Origin: Prostheceraeus crozeri | Lineage: Eukaryota; Platyhelminthes; Polycladida; Euryleptidae | DNA: 64,000 bases | Assembly: GCA_907163375.1 (NCBI GenBank) | Contig: CAJQUW010014290.1 | Span: forward strand, 248,001-312,000 | Reading direction: 5' to 3' | Shown: positions 43,136-55,868 of the stretch, piece by piece | Position numbering within the stretch: the stretch's first letter is position 1 | How the letters are laid out: each line of letters begins with the position of its first letter | Translations under genes and position numbers: made by a program | Notes under the pieces: model-generated | What the model was told of the DNA's origin: nothing | What the model saw: only the letters and a program-made list of their open reading frames with translations | The model's database searches: none

Positions 43136-46059
43136 TCAGGAAGAACACAGATCAAATAGCTGTCGTGCAGCAGTTAGTCCAAACTTGTGCAGTAAGGAGC
43201 TATGCTTATGAAGTGCTTTTTCTGTTTCTAGTCGTAATAATTTCTTGTCATAACCTCTTGATTCTAGAATGTGCAATGTTTTACTCGTTTTATTAATGAA
43301 ATCTTTAATGTGTGAGCATATTCTACCATACCGTATTACTTGCCCTGCGAACACACGAATCCCTAATTTGTAAGGCATGTTGTTATCAGGAAATGTCAAC
43401 AGGGTTACTGGAAAATCAAAATCATCGATTTTATGATATACCGAGGTCTCAATCATATGCTCTCCAATTTTAAGTTTTACATCTAAATAATCCACTTGTT
43501 TGTTATCATAGCCACTTCTGCTGGCTTCAAGACTTTTTGGGTAAATATCTAAAATTAAGTTATTAAAATGACTATAGTTTATGATACACAAATCATCTAT
43601 ATACCTAGTCGTATTAGATAAAATTTTTGCCAGTCCGAACTTTTTACTACGCATTAGTGCTTGCATGTACTGAAATTCACAATGTGCTAAGAATAAATCT
43701 GCTAGCAGTGGGCTGCAATTACCACCCATCGGAATACCACTAGTCTGCTGAAAGGTGAAGTCTGCGAACGTAACGAAGACTTCATCTAATATGAAAGCAA
43801 TAGCCTCCTTGAATTATGATAACCACCGTATTTTTTCGCTGCTAGGAAACTTTTGTCTTGGCCTATGCAGAGATATTTGCGGTTCGTGTCATTAAAAATT
43901 AATTCGAGTAGACTGTAAATATGTAACTTAACGTCTTCTTGATCTAGATTAGTATATAAGGTTGAGAAATCGAATACCTGATGGGTATGTATTTTTACAT
44001 TATCTATTCTTTTAAGAAATTCAACTGTCGATACGATGCTCCAAAAACAGTTAACACCGCTGTTCTTATATACTGCATTACAGTAGATTTTGAACTGGTC
44101 TCTAATGACAGACAAACCTTTATTGACTTTAAGTGACAGTTGTTTGGTTGTACACTTCCTGACCCCGGCTATAAATCGAAATTTGTAGGGAGACTTATGA
44201 AGTTTTGGAAGCCAAAATAGTTTAGGAAGCTTTAAATTATCTTCTCGGCATTTAATATTGAATTTTAAAATCAAGTCGTTTTGGTGACGACTAATAACGT
44301 CAACTGAATTAAGTTTAGTAGGAGCATAAGTATCATTTCCTACGGGTAACAGGGAACTGAGATCAAATCCCAACTCTTTCAATAGAATTATAATGTAAAA
44401 TTTTTTACATATGAAAGAATAATTACTACTTGCCTTATCCACAGATGCTATTATAAAATGATTTTGCAAGTCTTTAATAACTTCCATCAAATAGTTAATT
44501 TTGCTTTTGCTAGATTTCGGTAAGAACAACTTATACAATCGGTCTCTTGTAATTTTCAATATTCTCAACTTCCAATCGTCAAATTTATTAATGCTTATAC
44601 AATTAAGCTTGCTAACACGCTTGACATGTTGGTATAGAGCCGTTTCAATATCTATTAGAATTTGCCTTTTACTTATGTTTTCCGAAATTCTATGTTTAGT
44701 TCCGAAATTCATCAATATTTTCAATTCTTCATTTTCTATGAAATTTATATCACCAGTTATCACGTGTTTATGATGCACGTAAATAAAATTTTGATGCTTA
44801 TCACATGCGCAGTCATTGTTGAGAATAGTGTAAAGTACATCTTTGTCTTGTTCATTAAGTAAAGTGCTATAATTACAGATTTTTTGCGAAATCGGTTTAT
44901 TCAAAGAAAAACATAGTTTTGGGGGATGACTGTCCTTGACTTTCTCGGGTAAAAGTTTGCATACACTTCGATCATGAATAACACTTTGCAAATCTAATTT
45001 GTCCATGATTTTATTTCTATAAGGGAAAACTATCCTAGTTCTTTCTGTTTCTTCTTTTTCTTTGCGTTTGCTCACCCCAGTATTTAAAATGAAAGCTGAT
45101 AAAATGAATGTAAATTTTGAGGACTCATCAGCAGTTTTGGCATAAATTGATCGTAAAATATAAAAGTCAAGAGTTTTTAGACGTCTAAAGAACAGACTGA
45201 ATTTCATGTTTTCAAATAGTGAACGTATTTCCTCAATTAGATTAACCAATCGGTTGTTGTCACTGAACTTGTCTCTTTGTTTTCTTTTTCTTATACCGCG
45301 ACTTCTTAGTCGTCTCGGAATCGGACTACCATAATAATTTGACTCCTTCATTTCTCCTTGAGAGACACAACTACCGCCTAAAAGCTTATCATTTAGACCT
45401 AATGGTAGAGTATTTAGAGTTTTGATGAAATAATCTTCGCGCTCATTTAGTCTTTTGATTAGTTCCTCTTTACAACTGTAATTATCTATGGTATCTATTA
45501 TCTGAATTTTGACGTCATTCATGGAATGGCTTTTGTCTCTGAAGTGATTACTCAAATATGTATTACAAAGATTATTAGTTATACTATGTCTATGTCCGTT
45601 CAGTCTACAATGAAGAGCCTGTCTGGTTTGTCCGACATACTGTAGTCCGCATTTCTTACAAGATATTAAATATATAAGATTACTACTTTTGCAATTAAAG
45701 TTTCCTTTTTTGTTAAAGATGAATCTTCTACCTGTGCTGTAGCTGGTATATATAGGATCATTGTCTAGTGATTGACAGCATCTACATTTACTTGCATAAC
45801 ATGCTGACACAGAAGCTTGTGAGGAGGGTGCTATCCACTCCATCGGATTTGTACAAAATACTTTATAAGACATTTCAAATCCATTAAAATCTACTTGCCA
45901 GAGCCTCATGGGAGACCATGCTGTTACAGAGGTTGGGCTTTCAGTAGGTCTATGAAATAATAATACAAAAAAAATAATGACGAAGAATTGATAAATAAAT
46001 AATAAGTCAATTAATAAATTAATTACAATACAATTACAAGTAAGAAACGTGAAAACCAC
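43136..46059 (-). pseudogene. PLE polyprotein: GIY-YIG endonuclease then reverse transcriptase
   Basis: The long frame (46059-43786, 757 residues) begins with a hydrophobic stretch that may be noncoding, then a Cys cluster CYASKCRCCQSL (87-98). The GIY-YIG domain follows at about 128-205: NLIYLISCKKCGLQYVGQTR, then QALHCRLNGHRHSI and a conserved EREDYFIKTL helix ending in a TLPLGLND-type motif. After a charged, Lys-rich linker the RT begins: LPKLFWLPKLHKSPYKFRFI (finger), then QVFDFSTLYTNLDQED (motif A with catalytic Asp). The rest of the RT (43729-43136) is read in a second frame: MGGNCSPLLADLFLAHCE (motif B), TTRYIDDLCIIN (motif C, YIDD) and a thumb with LLTFPDNNMPYKLG. Catalytic motifs all look intact; the reading is interrupted between motifs A and B. 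GIY-YIG would nick DNA for target-primed reverse transcription. Confidence 0.87.
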
Positions 46060-46150
46060 CTACAAACACGACTGAAGGACAATATCCAGCTGGCAGAGAT
46101 CAGGAGGAGGGGACGCGGTTCACCATCAACTCAAAACATACCATAGATGA

Positions 46151-46286
46151 ATAATATCACAAAATCGTGTTTAGGTAGTTGAAAAAGAAATAGTTAATTA
46201 GCCATAAATAAATAAATTATTACCGCAAAGAAAACCTCTTAATACCAACCCAAATTACGAGCATCTTGATATTAAAAAAGTTATTA
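46151..46286. repeat. 136-bp direct terminal repeat of the PLE (right)
   Basis: Second copy of 42275-42410, with no difference seen. It lies about 90 bp beyond the start of the long frame, on the 5' side of the element. Confidence 0.9.
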
Positions 46287-46490
46287 TATATAATATATAA
46301 TATATAATATATAATATTATATATATAATATTAATAATTAATAATATTATTAATAATATAATATAAATAATAATAATATAAATTAATTATTAATAATTAA
46401 TAACATTAATATTATATTATATATATAATATAATAATATATATATAATATACATATATAAATATATAATATATTTATATAATATCATTTT
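46287..46490. repeat. TA-rich simple-sequence tract
   Basis: About 200 bp made almost only of TATATAAT/AATATTA words, immediately beyond the PLE repeat. A comparable but shorter tract lies on the other side (42205-42274), suggesting insertion into, or expansion at, AT-rich DNA. Confidence 0.8.
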
Positions 46491-46576
46491 GTGAACAGGA
46501 CAGACTGTTAGTTTATCTGAAACAATAACATGGTTGTCATTTAGTGTACCAAAAAATATTTGATTCTATGCATAGA

Positions 46577-46970
46577 GGAAGTGTATTAGGTAGAGTATAA
46601 CTCAGTACTATTAAATCTCCTTTGTGTATACAGTTTCGATTTTAATAAATGAACTCGAATGAGACCCAGTACTATTAAATCTCCTTTGTGTATACAGTTT
46701 CGATTTTAATAAATGAACTCGAATGAGACCCAGCATCGCAAGTGAGACATGCAAATTTTTACACTTTTGGAGCCTTTTTTGGATTTGACTGATCGTGATA
46801 GCAAAATAGATGGAATAAATAGCATTTTACAAATCCTCCGTGTCATGTCAACCTGTGTGGATAGGTAATATAGTTTCTTAAATAAGCAATCTGATGGGTT
46901 GCTGTGACTTCAATACATGGCCTTATCAATAAGCGCGCTTTCTTGAGCGTGATAATATCACAAGCTATAC
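46577..46970. repeat. Dispersed repeat, copy 2, with internal 64-bp tandem duplication
   Basis: Same family as 32126-32460. A 64-bp unit (AGTACTATTAAATCTCCTTT ... GAGACCC) is present twice in tandem, 46604-46667 and 46668-46731, without visible difference. The right part ends with CTTGAGCGTGATAATATCAC. Confidence 0.7.
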
Positions 46971-49288
46971 ATGGCAATGTTGATCAACCAGAAATGCGTT
47001 GTAAAAGTTTATATCGCACATACTATACTCGTATTCTGAAGACGGTATATCGGCCTCTGTTTTGTTGCATAGAAAAGTAATAAGTCGATTAGGAAAGTAA
47101 ATACCTTATGTTCATCTGAATGTAGAAATCAAAGCTTACCAAGTAATTACGAAATCCGATATATTCAGAAAAATTGAAGACGACATTTTTTCTATCATTG
47201 AAATGGCGAAGAATAGAATCACAATCAAGCTGTGGTACAAAATCACTTGATAGTCTCTGGTACAAGTAGAATACAAGTAGAAGACTTAATAGTCTCGGGT
47301 GCAGCATCGAACGACGGAATGGTGTCAGTACTCGAGAGTGTACTGAATGTCTGTTCACAAGAACTGGTCGGGGCTCCGATGGTAGTAAGTACAGTCGCCA
47401 TCATTTTATAGATCGAAGGAAACGCAGAGAATATAGGCTAAGTAACTAACTTTCTCTGGAGTAGGGAGAGAGACCGGTGAGAGGCAACGCTTCCTTATGA
47501 TAATGTAGGATATGAATATTTGTCTATGATGCAAGTCAAGGAATTCTAGAACTCCTTGTTTAACTGAACGGTCGCAAGGAATATTCGACAGAACGAGTCA
47601 GATAACTGCTTTACATTTACACTCGCCGAGGCTGGAGAAAGCGCTGTGGACGGCTATATTCGCTCTCTCTCTCTCTCTCAGCTTGTAATAACATGTTGCA
47701 ATTTAAGTGATCAAAACAACATGTGACAAAGGAAATATGACATTTACGAATAATAAACAATGTTTAATCAAATAATAACAAAACCAATCTGCATAGAATT
47801 GCTGTTTGATTCTAAAAGATCACGAAATGTTCGAATAAGTGAATTCAATGATAATGCAGCATTTATCCACTGATAGAAGGAAAAAACCTTAGTCAAGCAA
47901 GGGGCCTGGTTCAAGATAATAATTTCTGTAGATTCGGATTCACTTAAAGAAAGTCAACAAGACGATATGGCTTTTTAATCGCCATATCATACTGAACTCA
48001 GTCATCTTCTCAGATTGACCTGCACTCTAGTCTAGACCGTTGGTAGACCAAAACTCATCATGCGATTTTTTGAAAATTGCTCTAAAAAAGACTGCCTCTA
48101 GCCTTACTTCAATTCATAACGAACTGTTCTCACCGGATGAAACTTGCAGGTCAAAGAACCTGATTACATCAAATTGTTCACGCTCGTAAATCTAATGCAA
48201 AATATTTTTATATTTCCTCGAAAATGTGTCGTTTGGAGACCAATTTCGAGTCTACTCATAATGCTAGAAATGTTGCATCTGATTTCATGAAGACGTAGAC
48301 TCTGAAAACTGTGTGCGTCATTTAGCAATCTCAGGAAAATGCCATATTAACTTGTCATGTTTGGGCTCATTCGAATGAATGTAACACAAGGAATATGAAT
48401 ATGTTAATCATTTAGACATTAGAAGAGTCCAATGTCCAATATGTATGGCATCTGTAGTTGCATACATGTATTTCGTTATTGTGTGACATTCCCGTCTCCC
48501 GCCCCTCGCCACGCGGCTTGGTGAGAACATAGGCATTTGAACGCGCACGCCGCATCCGATATGAAAAGACCATAGAGATCATAGAGATCATAGAGATCAG
48601 ATATCTATGCTATTGTTCTCTCTTGTCTAGAATGGAAATACATGTAGATGACTAAGATCGCACCAGTCTGGACCCTTACAGCGGGTCTAGTTTAGGACTT
48701 CTCCGTCTTTAATTTGAGATAACTTCTGATGTAATTGCCGCATAACCTACATTTTTCACGTAGAATAAGATCCAAATGAGATGTGTCACCTGTTCGAATA
48801 TGAATAAAATTGGACCATTAACAAAACCTGTAGACGACATAAAAGAAAAATATAAAAATTGATCTTGTTCCCACAAATTTATGATTCATGCTTCCATTTT
48901 TTGCATGATTGATCTTCATAATTTATTGTAAACGATCCTGAGCAGTGATATTCCAGCGTTCTTCCAGACGATTCGACAATCGATTTTGTGATTTCATCTT
49001 TATTGGTCGGCATGGTATTGAATTTCATCAATTGATAATCGTTCCGAATGAATGATCTTTTATGTTATCAAGACACTGGTCTCATTCTATTTAATTTCCA
49101 CTTGTTTACCAGTTTATCAAGAATTTTCTGTTCTATTCGGTAGACTTTTCGTGACTTATCGTCCACAATTATCACTGCAGTTACAATCATTTCAGGTAAT
49201 TAATTGGTGCGATGATATAACGTCAATGATAGATGTTGTATATTGTTGTTGCATACGTCCAATGTAAGTTATTATTAAGTATTGGATG
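46971..49288. other. Intron 2, no gene recognised
   Basis: Contains a short CT microsatellite at about 47661-47679 and three tandem ATAGAGATC repeats near 48570-48600. Otherwise nothing I can support. Confidence 0.45.
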
Positions 49289-49810
49289 CACAGAATTAGA
49301 CAGATCGTCTCTTCTTCTGTTTGACTAGAAGGGAAGCATTGGAACATGTAACGTAAATGAAATGGCACAATCTGCTGACTAAATACCATAGCAATCGAAC
49401 AATGAGGAGCCAGTTCAACATTAAACACGCCAAATTGTGCAAAGTTTCAGTGTCTGTTATTAACCGGATCACACAGCGAAGAGACACAGACGATCTCAAG
49501 TTCTACAGAGAAGTTTGTGAACGTTTTTTCATGCGCCTGCTAACTTTTTTTAAAATGATCGGTGGACCCAACATTATCGAGAAAACTTTTGCGCAATGAT
49601 CTGAATTCTTCGAATATGAAGGAATCGTGGCGATCGGAGCATTTTGAAGGAATTCAGAGCAATCCGCAAGCGACGCACGACTATTTTTCCTATCTCTGCA
49701 AGGTATTAAAAATTTTTCTTTACCCACTTATTAAGTTCCTGCATGTGCCATGTGTTTGAATCAATTTGCACTTCTAGCAAAGTGATACGATTAAACAATC
49801 TAATTCTGTG
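49289..49810. mobile_element. 8-bp-TSD MITE, subfamily A, second copy (522 bp)
   Basis: Perfect CACAGAATTAGA / TCTAATTCTGTG ends and a perfect 8-bp duplication, ATTGGATG at 49281-49288 and 49811-49818. Same length as 6635-7156. The perfect duplication makes it one of the younger copies here and fixes the family's target length. Confidence 0.9.
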
Positions 49811-52289
49811 ATTGGATGTTTTCCTTCTGATGGATCCACAAGCAGAATTGAAAACTATAATCAGTAAATGACACATTCACAAATGACTGCTTTCAATTAA
49901 TTTTGTCTCTGTTATGAATACATGTTGGTGATATTTCATGTCCGCTCTAGATAACACAGATATCTAACAATCCGATCTCTGGAAAAGACCTTAAAGGCGA
50001 CTCGGTAGCTTTTCAAATTTAGTCAAACATAAAGGATGCATCTACAAATATATTTTAGTTTGTTGGCAGTGAGGGTGAAAGAGAGCAGAATGCGCACATA
50101 GAGCATACCTGCCAGGTTTTTTAGCGACCGTGGCCAAATCGGCCACAAAGGTAGTCAAACCCGGCCAGAACTAGTTCGTGGTCTCTGTAACCTACTAATT
50201 AAGGCAAGCAGCTGCTTAAATTCGACCGTTAGACAGCATTTGATCCATCGATTGTCCATTTGATCGATTTGATCCATGTAGCATGGGGTAGGCTTACTGG
50301 TACTCGCAATAAGCAAGAGTTAAATGCTGATTTTCACGAATTTCTATCCAAATTGATTTTCTATCAGGTGATTAGACAGATATTTTTACTTTGATAATAT
50401 GCTTTGTACACGTTCGGCAAAGATTGAGCAGCAATGCGCGTGATAGTTTATCTAAGATGTAGAATGACTTTGCGATAGATTGGTTATTAAGAATGACAAA
50501 AAAAGTGAAATTTAGATAGGCTAGAGAATACGATTCTTGAAACTTATTTGAGAAATGGCAGGATTTCAATAACTGCATGCAAGTTAAAAATTAGTGTCGA
50601 CGTGCCCTCACTGTTGCCAAGCCAGGTATAAAAATTTCGTAGTGTGTATTATACAGAACAAGTTTCATTTACAGTCAGAATCCATGAACAAAAGCAGCCG
50701 AGAATTCAGCAAAAATATTTATTTCCTAAACTTGCAAATGTACTTCCAAATAATTGTGTCTTTCAACGATTCCCTTTTAAAACCGGAAAAACTACAAAAA
50801 ATGTGCAATTTTTCAGCATGAGATGCAAGTCACTCTGACTAGGCTACTTAAACTTTCTTGCCATCGTCAGCTATCTGTAATTTTATGTGTTCATTTTATA
50901 GATAACGGTTCCAACCAACATCACATAAATAGCACTATATTTCTGCACTCTTACAATGCTGAAATTCTTTTAATTAACTGGCCAATTACTAATTCTAGAA
51001 TGAATCTTGTCAATGGTATTTTGCCGGGATACCGGTCCGGCCAAAGTAAAGATTAGGATAGGTCACTGATGGAAAATAATATAAGGAAGATCTACTGTTC
51101 AATAGCATAAAAAGTCCGAGGTAGGAGGCGATGCACTCCTTCCACTGAGTCTCTTTAGACAGAACAAGTTAAATTGACATAACAAACTGAATTCAAAGGC
51201 ACAGTAGAAGAAACACTAGGAAAATTTAAGAATAAGATGAGAAGCGATGTAATATCATTAGCGTATGCAAATAACTTTGACGCCTCCATCACTGATTCAG
51301 ATCATTGATATCTGAGCAGAAAATGACGTCTTGAAGTAAATGTAACGTATAATTCCTTACTCAGGCAGAAATCATGCCCGCAGACAAAGTGTCCTGAATA
51401 GAAGACTGTACCTGTCTCAATAAAGACCGCCCCGAGCTCTCTTGTGTCGTCCTGGGATTACTGTGAAGCCTCATTAGTGTGATTGAAGAACATTATCACC
51501 ATCATCAATGCCGGATGCGCTTCATTATTTCAGAGAAAATGTTGAGGATTGACAGAGTGAAAAATGAAATGATGTATGAGAGTGTTGAGATGTGGAGTAC
51601 TCATCAGAAAAAAATGAGAAATTACGAGCAAAAATCAATTTATCTATGAAAATCAAATATCAGGAAATACATGCTTATTAGAAGCATTACAAATGTAGGA
51701 TTTTCAAAGTCCAGAAAATTTTTTTTTTCTTTAAGACACTACACTCTGTTTCTGATCTCTTGAGGGAGGGTTAACAATTTTCATTGTCTCAACCATAGAA
51801 ATAAACTGTTTATCTGAAGTTGAATAGAATGGAAATTGACTCAAGGTCGCGCACATCCGTGGGAACTAAATTGGGGCATGAGCCAACAAAGCTTAGAATT
51901 GCACATGTGATTGATTGCAACCCAATGATTCAGCCGTTGACTAGTGTACATGTATATAAGAGAAATTGCTTGCGATTTCTGTGCCACAATCGTGTATGGC
52001 ATTAAGCTTTGCTTCCATCCTAGATGCTTTATCGTTATCAATTTCTAAGGTCTCATGTGTCGACGACAAGTACTGCCCGATAAGGACATCAATTCATTCA
52101 AATGAAAATATGACGGGTACAGCTCTTCATCTTTTTGAGGCTCTTTTTTTTCATTTATGAGGTAGGCAGTTGAATGAAAGCACCAATGACGAGCTGTGCT
52201 GTCCTTCGCCCTCAGAAGATTTAAGTACTAAAGCCCATACTTGACAATAATTCTTATTGTCTTCACTGCACCACGACCCATGAGTGCAA
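49811..52289. other. Intron 2, no gene recognised
   Basis: CCCGGCC-rich words at about 50110-50165 and 51025-51045 could be ends of a degenerate element, but no target duplication or coding region is visible. Confidence 0.4.
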
Positions 52290-52462
52290 ACCACGCAGAT
52301 CAGACATCTTTTTCTATTGACTCAACAGGCAGCACCACGCAGATCAGACATAATCTCTATTGACTCAGCAGTCAGCACCATGCAGATCAGACGTCTTCTC
52401 TATTGACTCAGCAGGTAGCAACACGCAGATCAGACGTCTTTTCTATTGACTCAGCAGGCTTG
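52290..52462. repeat. Minisatellite, about 45-bp unit, four copies
   Basis: Unit ACCACGCAGATCAGACATCT, then TTCTATTGACTCAGCAGGC, repeated four times with small differences (for example ACGTCTTCTC versus ACATAATCTC). No reading frame persists across units. Confidence 0.82.
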
Positions 52463-53755
52463 GGAATGGACTTGAATTTGCTAATCCGATCGACCAAGTC
52501 TCGATGTATCGGGGATAGTCAGTCAGGTCCACTGTTTTCAGCTCACGCGGCCCTCGATTAGTGAGCTGGATATAGTAAATGCAGTAGATCTACTCGTAGA
52601 CAGTGTGCATTAATTGTTGACATTTCTCAATATCATACATTTGAATCTGTAAACTTGATAATCTGCAGTTTGACACTTATCATGAGCTGAGAATGGTCAG
52701 CAATGCTGCATAATTTTTGGTAATAGATAGTAAAATCACAAGAACATTTTACTTCTAAATAAAACTGGTTTGATTGCTAAATTATGAGAAACCTGGTAGA
52801 TTTTAAAGTAAAACGTACACTGTCCATACGTCTGTTTTTTCTTTCTAAATTAAGTTGCCGATAACTATGATTTTGAGGCTACTTTTTGCATGTGTTGTTG
52901 CACGAGAAGATATTCAAATTTCATCATTTGCAGTAATTTGCGTAAGTATTATTTTTCGGCATTATTTCTAGATTTCATGTTGGTTGCTTTTTCGCGTGAT
53001 TCGTGCGTATGTGTGTAAGAACCTAATCTCGGATTCAAAGTCAAAAGTCAAGAACGTACAGAGTCTGTGCGTACTTATTGTAGCATACAGAAAATACGTC
53101 GATAACATTGGATAACATGGCACTTGACAATTCATAATGATCACTGTTTACAACAAAATCAGATGAAGAAAAATTGCATCAAGAAGAAGCCAGCGACGCT
53201 AGAAGGAGAGGACCTACAAATATGTTTTGTCATTGTGCATGTATGCCTAGATCACGACATGTTGATTGGATGCAACAAACGGAAAGTAGAAATCATCTAT
53301 GTAATGTCTGGAGAAATCTGTTTTTGTAAGATACTGTCACTTTCGTAAAACCCTAACATTATTCACGTTGACATACAACAACTTTTATTGAGCGAGAGGT
53401 CAAGAAGCGACAAAAGAAACGGCATTTATTAAAAAAATGATTTTCCTTGATTTTCTAGGAAATGATGCAATTAATTGAGAAAGTACATGTATATAAGCAG
53501 TAATGCCTACAGTCACAGCGTATGGTCGAATGTGGTAAAACTGTAGGCTAAAATGGACTTAAAGGAACTTTTTAAACATGACTACTCCAAATATTACCGC
53601 AAGGTTATTTAGTTAAAACCTATACAAGCGCTTGAAATTTTAGATTTTCTAAAAGCAGCTGGCCCTTTTATATAGATGTCTTTCCCCTATAGCGTTTCTA
53701 CATTGGGAATCCCTTTTCTGAAACTAGCTTCTTAAATTCCATTTTCCATTTTTAG
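52463..53755. other. Intron 2, distal end
   Basis: No feature except the acceptor leading into the exon at 53756 (CATTTTCCATTTTTAG). Confidence 0.5.
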
Positions 53756-53951
53756 TGGCTCAAATGCCGTCATCATCCAAATGTTTGATTTACATCAGAA
53801 GCTCTGTGGAACGTAAGCAAGGTTACTTTGAACTTCCTGAGATGCCGTATCCACCAACAACCGTCTGCGTATACCACTTCGGCGGATTTGCAAATGAACG
53901 CGTCAAAGTTACATTCCGAGGTGTACGACTGGATAATGTCAGCAACAAAGG
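53756..53951 (+). CDS. CUB-gene exon: first half of CUB domain B
   Basis: Acceptor CCATTTTTAG, donor GGTGAGAG. One base from the previous exon plus TG here gives Val: GDGL-V-AQMPSSSKCLIYIRSS. CUB features follow: VERKQGYFELPEMPYPPTTV (a G-x-F-x-x-P-x-x-P turn), VCVYHFGGFANERVKVTFRG (second Cys, then the ERV-x-V-x-F strand seen in SOL-1/NETO-type CUBs) and VRLDNVSNK. The phase leaves GG, which pairs with the A at 57945. Domain B thus repeats the exon split used in domain A, at the equivalent position before the third Cys, suggesting that the domains arose by duplication of an exon pair. Confidence 0.85.
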
Positions 53952-54234
53952 GTGAGAGACGAATTTCAGCAGACTTCGAAGTTAATAAATTATTTTATGC
54001 TTGTCGCAATAAATGTCATATACTTCGGTCGCAGATGACTAGACAATTTTCAAACGCCAACATTCTCCGACTTTGCAGGTTTGACGATGTTTCCCATTAT
54101 TAAGGATCGCACAGCGCCAACATTGACGATCATAGACGTCACCCGGATTGAGTCCCTTTTACATGCGACCAGCGGAAACAGAGTTACTGCATGTTTTTCA
54201 AGACCAGTCTTTTCTTTTATCATTCACCTTGCAT

Positions 54235-54530
54235 GCTAGCCCTTGACAGATGCGGACCATTTTCTCATAAGGTAGCCATTGCAGGGCCATCGAAGTATAT
54301 TTCTTCTCATTACATTGGATATTGTCTCGATTTTAAGTATATTCTTCAAGTCGTCTGGAGTCACACATACAACTTATCAGGTGTATTTCCACCCTCTTCA
54401 GACGTCTATATACTTTCAGAGTCCATGTCTCGCTTCCATGCATAGTAACTTCCCGCACACACGCATCATGGACTCTCCCTTCCCTATGGAGAGAAGTATT
54501 ACGTATGGTGAGCACAAAACTAAGCAATTT
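54235..54530 (-). pseudogene. LINE polymerase scrap
   Basis: Minus-strand frame with VREVTMHGSETWTLKVYRRL, KRVEIHLISCMC, and then in continuation ISNVMRRNILRWPCNGYLMRKW: the GSETW block and the RRNxLRWxGH region of LINE pol C-termini. Short and decayed. Lies in intron 3. Confidence 0.6.
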
Positions 54531-55868
54531 CTATATAAACTAAGAGAAATTTGATTTGACTAAGCACCTAATTGAATTGATTTTGCGTGCAATGGCCGTC
54601 TATTTCTGGCTAATATTTGATGATAGAGGCAAACTGATTGCAATATCTATGAGATGTGTTCGTTGTTCTACCACGGAATCTTCAATATGCTTAGGATAAG
54701 TAAATCTTTAAACAAATTTTCAACGATTTGTTTCTATTCGCTCATCACGACCCGATTCGACTCGACTCAAAATTTGCCGATTCGCAGGTCCATAGTTAAC
54801 AGCGATATCTTGTTGTTACACGCACTTAATGTATTTAGCGCATGGTAATGTGAAAAAGTTCAAATAGGGCTGAAAAGATTACTTAAATTTCAATTACTGG
54901 CAAGAAAATACATGTAAATAAGAATTTAATAAGTTATCATTTTGCAACTTAAGTCCACATTCAACTGAATTATTTGTCTTTTTTATTCCGGTGTTGCCAT
55001 TCTTGGTGAACATGCTTAAAATGACCTGTTCAAAGCATATGTGCTAAAGTATTACGTCACAATTTCGTTTTACTTATCTTTGGGTCCATTCCTTGAAATG
55101 ACGCTAGTAGAGCTAGGTGGTGCACCATGCGTATGGAATACTGCAGTCTAAGAACCAATTGAAAATGCTATGCAGAGATTCGGGTCTTGGTCCATAAATT
55201 TCCACTTTTTTTAACTGTTTTCCATCAGAAGGGAGAGCATCACTTCTTTGATTGAATGGCGGCAGGCAGTCACGATAACCCGCTAGCCGCGAGCAGAATT
55301 GCAACTGACCCTGACCAAAATTGGAGACAAAGAAAATGTGATCCTGATAAAAGTGGTGAACTGAACAGCTGTGCTTTTTATAATGACGTAAATGTATGCT
55401 TGAGTACATTTTTGTACTGTATGGTTAAAGCATCATATCCATTTGTCTCCGTTTTTTAGTCAGAGAAGGATGTTCTCTGAGCGAGTGATGTGTAGACTAT
55501 GTTACAGCCGAATAATATGCGTAAGAAGATTCTTCCACATCTTCATATATCTACATGTATGGTTTCAATGATGGTGACGATATCGTATCGTCAATAATAG
55601 CCTAGCTTTTGAATATACAATTTTTCAGACATTTTCTACTAGCGCTACGATACAGCATAATTCGTCTTACAAAAATCAAGTGAAATCTGCGGTTAATGCT
55701 AAGCAGTTTGACAATATTAGAAAACATTTGGTAATTTGGAATTTTAGGGAATTTTTCCAACAATTCAGGGGGACATTTTTTCTACTCGATGCTATTTTCT
55801 CGCAACAAATTTTTAAAACTTTTTAATCAAAAAATTTTCGGTGAAATTATCATTCATCATTCATTTAA
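54531..55868. other. Intron 3, no feature recognised
   Basis: No paired repeat ends or domain-bearing frame seen. Confidence 0.45.

Larger units (their letters stand above)
42275..46286 (-). mobile_element. Penelope-like element with permuted domains (Naiad/Chlamys type)
   Basis: A 4.0-kb unit between two identical 136-bp direct repeats, with a minus-strand coding region whose GIY-YIG endonuclease comes before the reverse transcriptase. That order is known from the Naiad and Chlamys clades of PLEs; most PLEs have it the other way round. The identical flanking repeats point to recent insertion. AT-rich tracts lie on both outer sides. The 3' noncoding part (42.4-43.1 kb) includes a hairpin motif also found elsewhere in the window. 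Confidence 0.85.

Noticed and set aside
50067-50613. Possible MITE with CAGTGAGGG / CCCTCACTG ends
   Set aside because: The inverted match is only about 10 bp and the flanking 8-mers do not agree; likely coincidence.
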